A stretch of DNA of 64,000 nt from Irpex lacteus (Eukaryota > Basidiomycota > Agaricomycetes > Polyporales > Irpicaceae): assembly GCA_001986395.2 (NCBI GenBank), contig MQVO02000012.1, forward strand, positions 558,001-622,000, given 5' to 3'. The position numbers and the translations under genes are program-made. The notes under the pieces were generated by a model, which was given only the letters and a program-made list of their open reading frames with translations, searched no databases and was not told where the DNA came from. This document shows, piece after piece, positions 1 to 9,041 of the stretch; the first letter of the stretch is position 1; each line of letters starts with the position of its first letter.

Positions 1-1076
1 TTGGATCGTTGCAGTTATTTGTGGCATGTTCTTCTATCACTCTGGATACGATATTCCTGGCATGCAAAACCGATTGGGTGAGTCAAAGTCGTCTTTGTTT
101 ATTTTTACGAGAGTCTGACTCGCGTTATACAGGTGTTTTCTTCTTTACGCTCGCTCTATTCGGCTTCTCTTGTCTATCAAGTCTTGGTCTCTTTGCCAAT
201 GAGCGGATATTGTTCATGCGTGAAAGGTCAGTGTTTGGGCGCATGCATACAAGTTGATCATATTCACCGTTCGTTATAGAGCAAACGGGTACTACTCCCC
301 TCTCACCTACTTCGCAGCCAAGGTATGTCAGCCGTCAACTATATCAAGTACGGTAATCGATTGTGAAATGCAGGTCCTCTTCGATATGCTTCCACTCCGA
401 GTTGTACCACCACTCGTCTTTGGATCGATCATATATGGTCTCGTCGGTCTCGTCCCGGAAGTAGCGACGTTCTGGAAGTTCATGCTCACCCTCATCCTCT
501 TCAACCTCGCAACTGCCAGTGTCATTCTCTTGCTATCGATCGCATTCGCCAGCGTCAGCGTGGCAAGCTTGGTGGGAACGTTGATCATGCTCTTCAAGTA
601 AGTCACTTTACTTCCTAGGTGAGACGTTGCGCGTGGACGCTGATCTTGCACTTCCAGTCTACTGTTCACAGGTCTTCTGGTTAACAGAGAGACCTTACAC
701 CCAGCCTTCCAGTGGTTGCACGATGTGTCATTCTTCCACGCTGCCTATGAAGCTCTTGCTGTAAACGAACTCAAGTATCTCCAGTTGAAGCAGAAGAAGG
801 TGCGTGCCATACGACTTTCGTGAGATGTGATGATGCTGATAGTATTGGAACCTAGTACGGCGTAGAATTAGACATTCCTGCCGCCACGATCCTGTCGCTG
901 TTTGGTCTTCGAGCAAATGTAAGTGGTCCTCGTCCTACTTCGATCGACACGTTTGATACTGATAATCTGCGCAGTCATTCTGGTGGCCAAATGTCGCTCT
1001 CCTTGGGATCTTCTTCGGTGTGTTCACTATTGCCAGTTACCTAGTATTGCGCTTCTACGTCAAGGAGAAACGGTAG
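1..1076 (+). CDS. ADP1: ABCG-family (ADP1-like) ABC transporter, C-terminal part
   Basis: This is the 3' end of a gene that starts before the window. The predicted exons are 2-77, 133-226, 280-322, 374-597, 658-799, 856-918 and 975-1076, with introns of 51-60 nt. The joined product is the ABC-2 type membrane half of an ABCG transporter. It has a soluble loop ending in an ERANGYYSPLTYF motif, then hydrophobic segments around VPPLVFGSIIYGLVGL, a helix ending in LLFTGLLVN, an extracellular loop with YEALAVNELK, and a last helix before the basic end VKEKR. The NGYYSPLTYF block and the YGVELDIPAATILSLFG block are typical of the fungal ADP1 group, which has an N-terminal nucleotide-binding domain that lies outside this window. 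Its substrate is unknown. The family assignment is confident; ADP1 orthology is inferred. Confidence 0.85.
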
Positions 1077-1139
1077 AACCGCACCCAACGCCTGGATGCC
1101 ATCCCGACTGGATTTGAGTGAGAGATTTATAATATACCT

Positions 1140-1358
1140 TACATGCGAACGCTTTACTTTCTCTGGTAGGCTGCTGTACGTTATATCTGTATTGGTACGC
1201 GGAAGTATATACACGATTTTCATTTCGGGCTGCTGATGTGGAATCCAGCGCAGTATGCGTGGCATGTAACTCTAACTTTAAAATATAGGGATAGAGCGAG
1301 TTAAACTTAAGAGACGGCCACCTCAGCGCAGGATGATCGATAGCCAATCCCCTCCATC
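1140..1358 (+). promoter_or_regulatory. BTB-1 upstream region, duplicated before BTB-2
   Basis: The roughly 220 bases before BTB-1 can be matched to the bases before BTB-2. Shared landmarks are an ACATGCGAA/CCATGCGAA start, TTGGTACGC, a CGCAG(T/C)ATGCGTGGCAT block at about 1249-1264, and an AACTTAA-AGACGGCCA block just upstream of the ATG. An A/T-rich AAAATATAG stretch near 1278 could serve as the TATA element. Conservation of the promoter along with the gene shows that the duplicated unit included the 5' flank. Confidence 0.55.
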
Positions 1359-2675
1359 ATGGCTCTCGACGGCGTCACCAAACACCCGAACCTCTGGTTC
1401 GACGACGGAAACATCATCCTCGTCGCCGAGAATGTTGGCTTTTGTGTGTATCAAGGCATAATTACGAAACAATCAGAGGTCTTTCGGGATAGGCTCTCGA
1501 AGAAGCCTGTGTCTTTACTCCTCGGACTGTTTCGGGCCATGTTCGAGATGCCACAGCCCTCAACCGTCGACAGCAACTTTGGAGGCCGCCGTGTCGTTTA
1601 TTTGAACGATGATGGCGCGGACGAGGTGGCCACTGTGTTAGACTTGCTCTTCGATGCGAGACACAAGTATGTCGTTCAAATCGTTTTCGCCTTCGTCAAC
1701 GTAATATTGTGCATCTACAATGCAGCTTCTACAAGAACACGGAGCAGATCCCTTTCTTGACTGCTGCAGCCGCTCTTCGGTTGGGGACGAAGTACGGGTT
1801 CAAGGAGATGCGCGAAGAGGCACTTCGCCGCATTTCCGCATGCTATCCGAAGGACCTTCAGAACCTTCATACGGGTGCGAACGACTGTGATGACCCTGGG
1901 AGGTGCCCCATCGCCTGGAAAGAAGGTGACTGCATCGCAGTCTTGCATCTTGCTCGTCAGCTCGGTCTGGACGACTTGGTACCCGCGGCTCTGTACAGAT
2001 GCGCGAACGACGTATCTATCGAGCAACTGTTCACAGCCGCCGCGACCCGTACGGGCGTTCATTCGCTTACTTTTCAGGAGCTGCAAGATTGCATGCAGTC
2101 CCGTCGAGAACTGCTAGCAGTCAATATAAAGCTGTACGACATGTTCTCGCAAATGGTTCCAGCGTGCGTCAGAGCTCCCCAGGAGCCTACTGCTGACGGA
2201 GGGCCGGACGACACAGAAGGGAGACTCCAAGAGTCGAAATGTAGGCAAAGGATGAAGGACATCTTGGTATGGGCTCATAGAGATGGAAGCTTTGACGCTT
2301 CTTTGGCTCTATTCCCGATGGATGCTTGGATTGACTACAACGTCGAGCCGGATGCGTTATGCTCAATCTGCGGGTCCAATTTGAAGTCCACCCACGCAGG
2401 ACAACGCGAGGAGATATGGGCTGGCTTGCGGAACAAATACTGCACCAACGTTGTAAAGTTTGAGGAGCAGGTGAGATGGTAGCGAGATGGCAGAGATTTC
2501 TGTTTACTGACCCTTGTTTACCCAGGATGGCGAGGGCACAGTCAAACGGGACGAGACAGTCACCAGTATCAAGTTTGATATGCCCGAAAGACCTACAGTA
2601 AACAGGGAGTTCAGTACTGTGAGCTCGTCCTTTTATTATGCATCAATCGTCTCCAATCGTTCTCATCGTTGCTAG
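1359..2675 (+). CDS. BTB/POZ domain protein (BTB-1)
   Basis: Three exons (1359-1666, 1726-2470, 2526-2675) give about 400 aa. Residues 1-105 form a BTB/POZ-like domain that starts with the family signature KHPNLWFDDGN and carries the SEVFRD helix. The second exon holds a helical BACK-like part (LGTKYGFKEMREEALRRIS, then DCIAVLHLARQLGLDDLVP). It ends with a Cys-x2-Cys pair (CSICG) before EEIWAGLRNKYC. The short last exon is rich in charged residues. BTB proteins commonly dimerise and can act as CUL3 ubiquitin-ligase adaptors; that role is not shown here. Compared with the other copies, the BTB domain has a 16-residue insertion, which is shared only with BTB-2. The ATG at 1359 fits the paralogue starts. 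The exact end of the last exon is uncertain by a few codons, because an extra intron would end the protein after FST. Confidence 0.8.
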
Positions 2676-3344
2676 TAGGCTAGGCCTAGATTACGCCGAA
2701 TGTACGAATCCACCCAGACAAGTTTATCGTTAGGCAACGCTGTCTTCATATTGCTTTTGGCTTTTCTAAGTGCTTTGGGCACAAGTATTGGAAGGACAGT
2801 GCGAGGCGTATAATTGTAGTATATACCAACACGCCCGCGCTGTTCGCTTTGCTACGCCTTCTCTATCTGATCTTGCAAGGCACGAAAGGCCAGACAAGAC
2901 GGTTTTCGACATATTGAAGCGTACCTTGAGCACCATGGAAGCAGTTTGAAAAGGCGTACGGCTCCAACAACGGTAATGATACTTTGTTGCAACAGGGCCA
3001 CCAGGGTCAGAACTTCAGCGGTTTCAGTGTGACACATCCGAAAAGAAACCCATCGACAGTGACATGTTACGTGCTCACCTGTTCATGCTCGGGACAATAC
3101 TTTCGGCATAAGCGCGACCAGATGTCTTGCTTTCTTCTCTGTTCATGTCTCTGAAACACTCTCCGCAGATTCCATACCACCAGCCATTTCGAATAACACG
3201 GAGCACCAGTTGTGCGTGAGCGTTAAGTGCAAAGGCCGGTTAGCGCCGGCCCTTCCAAGTATGAGTTCAAGTCTTGAAGCTTGAAGTTGCATCCCACGCC
3301 GCTGGTTGATAACGACCATCATCTCGCTGCATAACGAAAAGACA
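2676..3344. other. Intergenic, nothing recognised
   Basis: I see no protein domain, RNA gene or clear repeat here. The first part is probably the BTB-1 3' UTR. The rest lies before a decayed BTB copy and may be its degraded promoter. Confidence 0.5.
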
Positions 3345-3935
3345 TTGCACTCGTGACTCTCGAAGGCGTAACTAATTATGTATATCTCTGGCATGAAGAT
3401 GGGAACTTCATAATCCTCATCGCTGAAAACACCGGATTTTGTATTGCGGGTGATCGGGGTCCTCGCGAGAGATTCTAAGATCTTTCGTGAAATCCTCCAG
3501 AGACCGCGAGCCCCGACATTTGACAGCGACTACGATGGTTAGTTCAGTCGAGTGATGAGTGGCGATGGCGTTAGAGTTGCTCTTCCATGTTGGGCAGTGG
3601 GCCCGGCACAGGTATGTAACTCATTTCCACCGCCTTTCGTCGACAAACTCATGAGTGTCAAATAGCGTATGGGTATTCTCGTAGCTTCTACATAAACACA
3701 GTGGTTCAACGCCGCTCCTTACCGCCGCTACTACTCTTCGGCTAGGCATCAAGTATGAGTGGAGATGCCAGAGGAGGCACTTCGACGCATATCTGCGTGT
3801 TATGCGTAAGACCTTGATGACGTCCAGACTAGTTTAGATGACGCCGATGAGTGCCCTATCGCCTTGAGGCTGAGAGTATGCATTGAAGTTCTCCATCTAG
3901 TTCGCCAATTCAACCTGTATCCCTGTGATCTAGCC
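3345..3935 (+). pseudogene. Decayed BTB/POZ gene copy
   Basis: A translated match to BTB-1 and BTB-2 is clear but broken. The first stretch reads ALVTLEGVTNYVYLWHEDGN, then FIILIAENTGFCIAG. Shortly after that the frame shifts and continues as GVLARDSKIFREILQRP. The match picks up again after an intron-like gap beginning near 3614, with FYINTVVQRRSL against the FY-N-T start of exon 2, and a degraded ALRRISACY-like stretch (EALRRISACYA becomes EALRRISVLCV-like). It fades at RQFNLYPCDLA, the counterpart of RQLGLDDLVPA. There are several stops and frameshifts, and no intact start context. It lies between the two intact relatives in the same orientation, so it is most likely a third tandem copy that died. 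Confidence 0.8.
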
Positions 3936-4029
3936 TTGTGTTAATTACTACATGCGAAATCAGACACAGGTACGTCCCGACCTGACCATGGGGAGTGCAG
4001 TTATCAGTGCACTGCATTGGTTGTACGTA

Positions 4030-4266
4030 GAAGGATCATCGCATACCTGCCATGCGAATGCGTATACTTCCCGCAGTATGATGCTGTGCGGCGTATTGAG
4101 TTGGTACGCAGTCTGATTCACACAATCTCATCTTAGATTATTGATGTAGTATCATAGCTCATCTGGCGCAGCATGCGTGGCATCCCGTTATCTAAGCTTT
4201 GGATAAGAGCCAGCTCAACTTAAACAGACGGCCAGTCCAGCTTGAAGACGCAAAGACTCCCCACTC
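4030..4266 (+). promoter_or_regulatory. BTB-2 upstream region, copy of the BTB-1 promoter block
   Basis: This is the counterpart of the block before BTB-1. It has CCATGCGAA near 4050, TTGGTACGC near 4105, CGCAGCATGCGTGGCAT at about 4168-4184, and CTCAACTTAAACAGACGGCCA-like sequence just before the start codon. The blocks diverge by small indels. Confidence 0.55.
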
Positions 4267-5498
4267 ATGTCTATCAACAACTTGAACATCACCAAACACC
4301 CCAACCTCTGGTTTGAGGACGGGAATGTAATTCTTGTCGCTGAAACCACAGGATTCTGTGTATATCAAGGCATGCTCACGAAGCATTCAGAGGTCTTTCG
4401 AGAGAGGCTTGCTAGTCAGCCTCCATCTACATACCTCGGGATGTTTCGCGCCATGTTCAAGAAATCACCAGAGACTGGCACAACCACCGACAGCAACGTT
4501 GCGGGCCGCTGCATCGTTCGCTTGAATGATGACAGTGCAGACGATGTTGCCCTCGTGCTGGACCTGCTTTTTGATAACGGGAACAGGTGCAATAATACAT
4601 TCTATTCTCACCTCAATTGCCATCCAGCTCACACGAAACTTCGCAGCTTCTACAGAAACACAGAAAAGGCGCCGTTCATGACCGTTGCAGCCGCTCTACG
4701 CCTGGGAACCAAGTACGGTTTCGAGTCGATGCGACAAGAGGCGCTTCGTCGCATTTCAGTCTGCTATGCGAAGGATCTAGACGACCTTCATACTAGGGCA
4801 GATGACTGTAGCGATCCCATGAAGTGCCCAATCGCCTGGGAGTCGCGGAGAGATTGCATTGCCGTCTTTCATCTTGCTCGCCAACTCGGCCTAGACGACT
4901 TGGTTCCAGCGGCGTTGTACAGATGCGCCAACGACGTCTCTATCGAGCAGCTGTTCGAAGCTGCGGCGGTTTCCAACGACGACCGTCTGTACATGCTTTC
5001 ATACCAAGAGCTGCAAGATTGTATCCATTCCCGTCAAGAACTGCTGGCCTACAGCATCAAGCTGTCTCCGGTGCCATCCAAAATCGAGCCCAGTTGCGAC
5101 GTGCTCTCCAATGAGCCTGTACCTGAAAAGAAAGACGCATCGAGCTGGAAACCCAAGAAGCTGATGAAGAACATTGTCACGCGAACTCAGTCGGTAGAGC
5201 TGTTCGATAGCCCAAAGGTCATACATTCGATGGATGCACTCGCTCAGGGTAACATCTGGCCGAATCTGCTTCGGTCAGCGAGTGACCCCAGTCTCAAGAG
5301 CACCAAGGCGCAAACGCGCGATGAGATTTGGTCTCGCTTGCGCAAGTATTGCGCCGTCAGCCCTACCCAAGCTGCCAAGTTGCCACCCGGTAAGATAGAA
5401 TGTATACCTCTCAATCGACATGTGTCGTTTCTAATAATGTGCACGAGGTCCCCCAGAATGACACAAACCCAGGTTCGGACGAGGCGGCGTCAGTTTGA
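4267..5498 (+). CDS. BTB/POZ domain protein (BTB-2)
   Basis: Closest relative of BTB-1. Predicted exons are 4267-4586, 4647-5389 and about 5473-5498 (about 362 aa). It has the KHPNLWFEDGN start, the same 16-residue insertion in the BTB domain, then the BACK-like helices (LGTKYGFESMRQEALRRIS, DCIAVFHLARQLGLDDLVP). The first intron is 60 nt, has a weak GTGCAA donor and contains no stop, so retaining it would add 20 residues in frame; the frame stays open through it. The C-terminal Cys-x2-Cys pair found in most paralogues is absent: the aligned stretch reads ASDPSLKST. The 3' end is ambiguous. Several acceptors after the GTAAGA donor at 5390 give different short tails, and without splicing the frame runs to 5523. 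The acidic ending GSDEAASV is preferred because paralogues end in acidic tails. Confidence 0.78.
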
Positions 5499-5711
5499 CG
5501 CGTTTGACGACCTAGCGATGTGAGTTATGTGTTGGAACCTATAGGAACTGTGATGCTGTAAGGTCGTATAAATTGTGTGCTTCACTGTTTAAACATTCTT
5601 ACTTTTCCTAGTAGACTAGGACGGAAATGCTTCAGTACCATTGACATGTGTCATCATGCCCATCATCTAAATACATCTCTCTCGTTTTCCATTATGAGAA
5701 TATCAATGAGC

Positions 5712-5802
5712 GACACCTCTGCTAAACGGACTGGTGTCTTACATGTGTTATGTACACGATAGACGTAAATTTAGATGGAAAAAAAGACACCTCTGCTAAA
5801 CG
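5712..5802. repeat. 17-bp direct repeat, two copies
   Basis: The sequence GACACCTCTGCTAAACG occurs at 5712-5728 and again at 5786-5802, 74 bp apart. Both copies lie at the broken 3' side of the BTB exon-1 fragment. On the minus strand each copy reads CGTTTAGCAGAGGTGTC, which resembles the exon-2/intron-2 boundary of BTB-10 (TTTAGCAGAGGTGAGT). One explanation is that the repeat is a leftover of that boundary after an internal deletion. Confidence 0.7.
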
Positions 5803-6075
5803 AATGATGACGCACTCGTGTCCACCGCCGAACAGAATGTCTAGCACGATAGCAACTTCCTCTGCACTACCGCCAGCCGAACGAACAACAGGACAGCCGT
5901 CGAGACTTTCCTCTCGGTGGGTAGGTTGTGGTATTTGGAACATGTCTCGAAAGACCTCCGAGTACCTCGCGAGCACTCCCTTGAACACTCGAAATCCGGT
6001 ATATTCAGCAATGAGAACGACGTTTCCGTCTTCGAACCATAGGTCTGGATGGTTCTCTATGCCTCGCAGAGCCAT
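5722..6075 (-). pseudogene. BTB/POZ exon-1 fragment (gene remnant)
   Basis: A clean BTB half-domain on the minus strand starts with ATG and reads MALRGIENHPDLWFEDGN, followed by GVLARYSEVFRDMFQIPQP and EEVAIVLDILFGGGHE. That is the full first exon of the family, ending at a GTGCGT donor. No counterpart of exon 2 (the FY start, the ALRRIS helix, the LGLDD helix) follows. The open frame runs on through non-homologous sequence to a stop at 5722. The remnant could be transcribed as a BTB-only peptide, but the lack of the second half makes a truncated copy the simplest reading. It is closest to BTB-3, which lies just upstream on the same strand. Confidence 0.7.
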
Positions 6076-6536
6076 GCGTTTAACGAACGTTGTCGTCGGT
6101 GAGGAAGATGATCGATGACGACTATCAAGGTTAAGTTAATCACAGCGCAGCGGCTGCGCCGTCCCAACTGCTGTAACTGCCTTATACGTATACCTGTCTC
6201 TGCTCGACCTTTCCTATAAATACACCACTGACTTACTGTGCAACAGAGCTATCGCATTGTTTTGACATTTCTCCCGTAAATGTCGCAGTAGCTAGTGCAA
6301 GTGAAGTAATACCGGAGGATACACAAATGGAATTGAAAAGGTCGTAACAAAGTAAATAAGAAGACAGATATACATATCTAGATGATTAGGATATAGTTGA
6401 CTCGGAAGAACCCAATAGTGTCGCTTTGGTGGACCAGGGTGGTATGGCAGCAATAAGAGCAATATGAAGAGAGGAGTGTACTGACGATCGTTCTCGCGGC
6501 CACTTGGAAGGTGCTGCATAGGATTCGACATGGCAT
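6076..6536. other. Intergenic between BTB fragment and BTB-3
   Basis: No gene was recognised. The stretch should contain the promoter of the exon-1 fragment (right of 6075 on the minus strand) and the 3' UTR of BTB-3. Confidence 0.4.
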
Positions 6537-7623
6537 TCACGTTTCAGATGCTTCCTCCTTGAAAATCGAGTCAATAGACGAGATATAGCAAGCGTAACGT
6601 GACGGAACTCACTAGCTCGTGTGTGGGACAGTACTTGCGGCGCAACCTGGACCAGACGTCATCGCGAAGCTGTGCGACCAAATTTTTCGTACCCTCCGCG
6701 CAATCCGGATGGATGCATTTTCCTTCGACCCAATGATCTATCCAGTCAAAAGCATTGTTTTCAAAGATGTGTCGAAACTGTTGGGGGTGGAATGGTGCGT
6801 TTCTTAATGACAGGCATCGCCCAGACTCGCCCACCAGCGGACCTGCTGGCGCAGATGCTTGGCAAAGCGTGTCATAAAGCGTGATGGCCTCCGTCTGTAA
6901 ATCACTATAGAGTAATATGCAGTCCTGCAGCTCTTGTTGGCTTAGCGTATGATATCTTTTGTTGCTGTTCGCTGCCGCGAAGAGCTCCTCAATCGACAGG
7001 CTAGTGACGCACTTGTACATCGCCGATAAGACCACGTCGTCCAGGCCAAACTGGCGGGCAAGGTGAAGTACTGCTATGCAGTCATGCTTGTTCCATGTGA
7101 TGGGACATGTATCTAGGTCATCTGGATACTCTTTCTGGGGATGAAAGTCTTCAAAGTGCTCTGGGTAGCATACGGATATGCGGCGAATCGCTTCACCACG
7201 AATCTTTTCGAGACCGTACTTCAATCCCAGGCGAAGGGCAGCAGCCGTATCTTCAAAGCTTATCTGCACCGTGTCGCTATAGAATCTGCCAACCACTTTC
7301 AACGCAATGTACACAACCTAACAAGTGCCACGTATCGTGCAGGACTATAGTGAGGCAACGTACCCATGTCCGTCGTCGAATAGTATACGTAGTATGACGG
7401 CAACTTCTTCTGCAGCATCGTCGGCCAGGCGTACGACAGGTTGTCCATCTAAGGTCTCTCCTGCAGCGGGAGGTTGTGGCATCTGGAATGCATCCCGAAA
7501 GACCTCTGAGTGTCTCGCGAGTACACCTTTGAACACACGGAATGCGGTATCTTCAGCGACGAGAACGACATTTCCATCCTCAAACCACAAAGTCGGGTGT
7601 TTGGTGATGCCTTCCAGCGACAT
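6537..7623 (-). CDS. BTB/POZ domain protein (BTB-3)
   Basis: Minus strand with exons 7623-7364, 7285-6613 and 6557-6537; 317 aa. The ATG at 7623 opens MSLEGITKHPTLWFEDGN; the open frame extends upstream but without an ATG. The BTB domain has GVLARHSEVFRDAFQMPQP. The second exon starts at the family FY codons, then ALRLGLKYGLEKIRGEAIRRIS and DCIAVLHLARQFGLDDVV. The Cys pair is represented by CIHPDC rather than Cys-x2-Cys. The last exon is 21 nt and encodes the acidic tail EEEASET. It was found from the donor CTA|GTGAGT and the acceptor TTTTCAAG, which is not a strong acceptor. The copy is intact and the first intron position matches the other members. Confidence 0.78.
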
Positions 7624-7827
7624 GTGTAGAGATTTTGTTCTCTTGAGCACAGAAGATCGTGACGGTGAAGGTCAAGTGCGGACTACTACTGTTTATGGCA
7701 ATTCGTCGGGCGTGACGGCTATGTCCGAATGAGCCCTCCGACTCATTGCAGCCTGCTGGTCTGCGTCCATCACCCTCATTTTCCTCGACTACCACTATCT
7801 CTCCTATCTCTTCCTTCATACACGAAA

Positions 7828-8627
7828 ATGAGCGTCCTCAGACCATTCCGCGCTACAGATATGTTCAAGTTTAACAACATGTGCGCATACGTTTTCGCAC
7901 AATTGTAATTAACGTTTCACTGAGCGCACTAGATAGTAACTTGGATATCTGGACCGAGACGGTACAGTAATTCCACAATCCACAGAATCCCAACTGACAA
8001 GCTGGATTATAGTATGGTATAAGCTTCTACTTGAGCTACTTATCGAGGTGGCCAGACCTGTGCTGTACTCAGGAAGCTCCTGGCGGCCGCATGATGGGCT
8101 ACGGTGCGTGATATGTATGGTGAAAAATACCCTTTACTCATGGCTCGCTTTCGTGAAAATACAGTCATCGGAAAGGCTGAAGGACTTGGTACCGAATGGC
8201 ATGGACATGTTACCGCCATCACTGTCGCCCCTGAATATCGCAGACTGTCTATCGCCCGCAAAATGATGGATCTCCTTGAAAACGTCTCTGACCAAGTTTA
8301 CAAAGGGTTCTTTGTGGACCTATACGTGAGATGCAATAATCATGTTGCCATCAAGATGTATGAGGGGCTGGGCTATAGCGTGTACAGACGAGTGAGAGAG
8401 TATTATGAGAGCCTTGGGCTAGGGAAGTCTGCGAAGGATGAAGAGGACGCGTTTGGTGAGTGCATCCCTCATACACTTTTCATGAAGAATTATATTATGA
8501 TTGCTTCTGTGCTCACGATTTTTTCTCCGCTTTAGATATGCGCAAGCCGTTATCGAGGGATCCTGGACGTCGGTCGGTACGAAGTAATGGGCGGGATATC
8601 GTCGTTCCTCGCCACGATGCGTCGTAA
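7828..8627 (+). CDS. NAT3: NatB N-terminal acetyltransferase catalytic subunit (Naa20/Nat3)
   Basis: Five exons (7828-7880, 7937-7961, 8013-8103, 8165-8455, 8536-8627) encode 183 aa, the usual size for this subunit. The product starts MSVLRPFRATDMFKFNNINL, continues TETYGISFYL and MMGYVIGKAEG, and has the GNAT core HGHVTAITVAPEYRR, then GFFVDLYVR and MYEGLGYSVYRRV. The family-specific end EDAFDMRKPLSRD is present. NatB acetylates the N-terminal Met of proteins starting Met-Asp, Met-Glu, Met-Asn or Met-Gln, on ribosomes together with the Naa25/Mdm20 subunit, which is not in this window. One oddity: the acetyl-CoA binding motif R-x-x-G-x-A reads RRLSIA, with Ser85 where a glycine is expected. 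The second exon is only 25 nt. The gene is independent of the BTB genes around it. Confidence 0.95.
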
Positions 8628-9041
8628 ATGATCGCGTTGTCTGTGCTGCTTCAAATCTATCCACAACTAGATTCTTTAGGTTCTCGGACGAAAACTTTCC
8701 TAGTTGCTTCGTCAGATCTGCCCTGCTTTCTGTTCCTTCACCCAAAGCGTTTGTTATAAGCACACATCAGATCGTCTTATCACTCAGTTAGCCCGCGGAT
8801 GTGTCTCGTATGACCTTAGTAAAACAAAAAGCTGCAGAAATATTCGTTTAGAGGTCTGACCTCCAGAACCCTAAGTATGATCTTCATCGCAGCACTGAAC
8901 GCATCGAGCGCCTACGCACTTACTCGTGCACTACCATCTGCCATCAGCCTCACGCTTGTCCCCTCCTCCTTCCAGCTATACAGCGGACACCTTGAACCAC
9001 ATAACTAGCACATCTTTATCAACTCAATAAGAGCAGCAAAT
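8628..9041. other. Intergenic between NAT3 and TMA46
   Basis: Holds the NAT3 3' UTR and the TMA46 promoter. A pyrimidine-rich run (CCCCTCCTCCTTCC) near 8959 precedes the start at 9042. Nothing else was seen. Confidence 0.45.
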
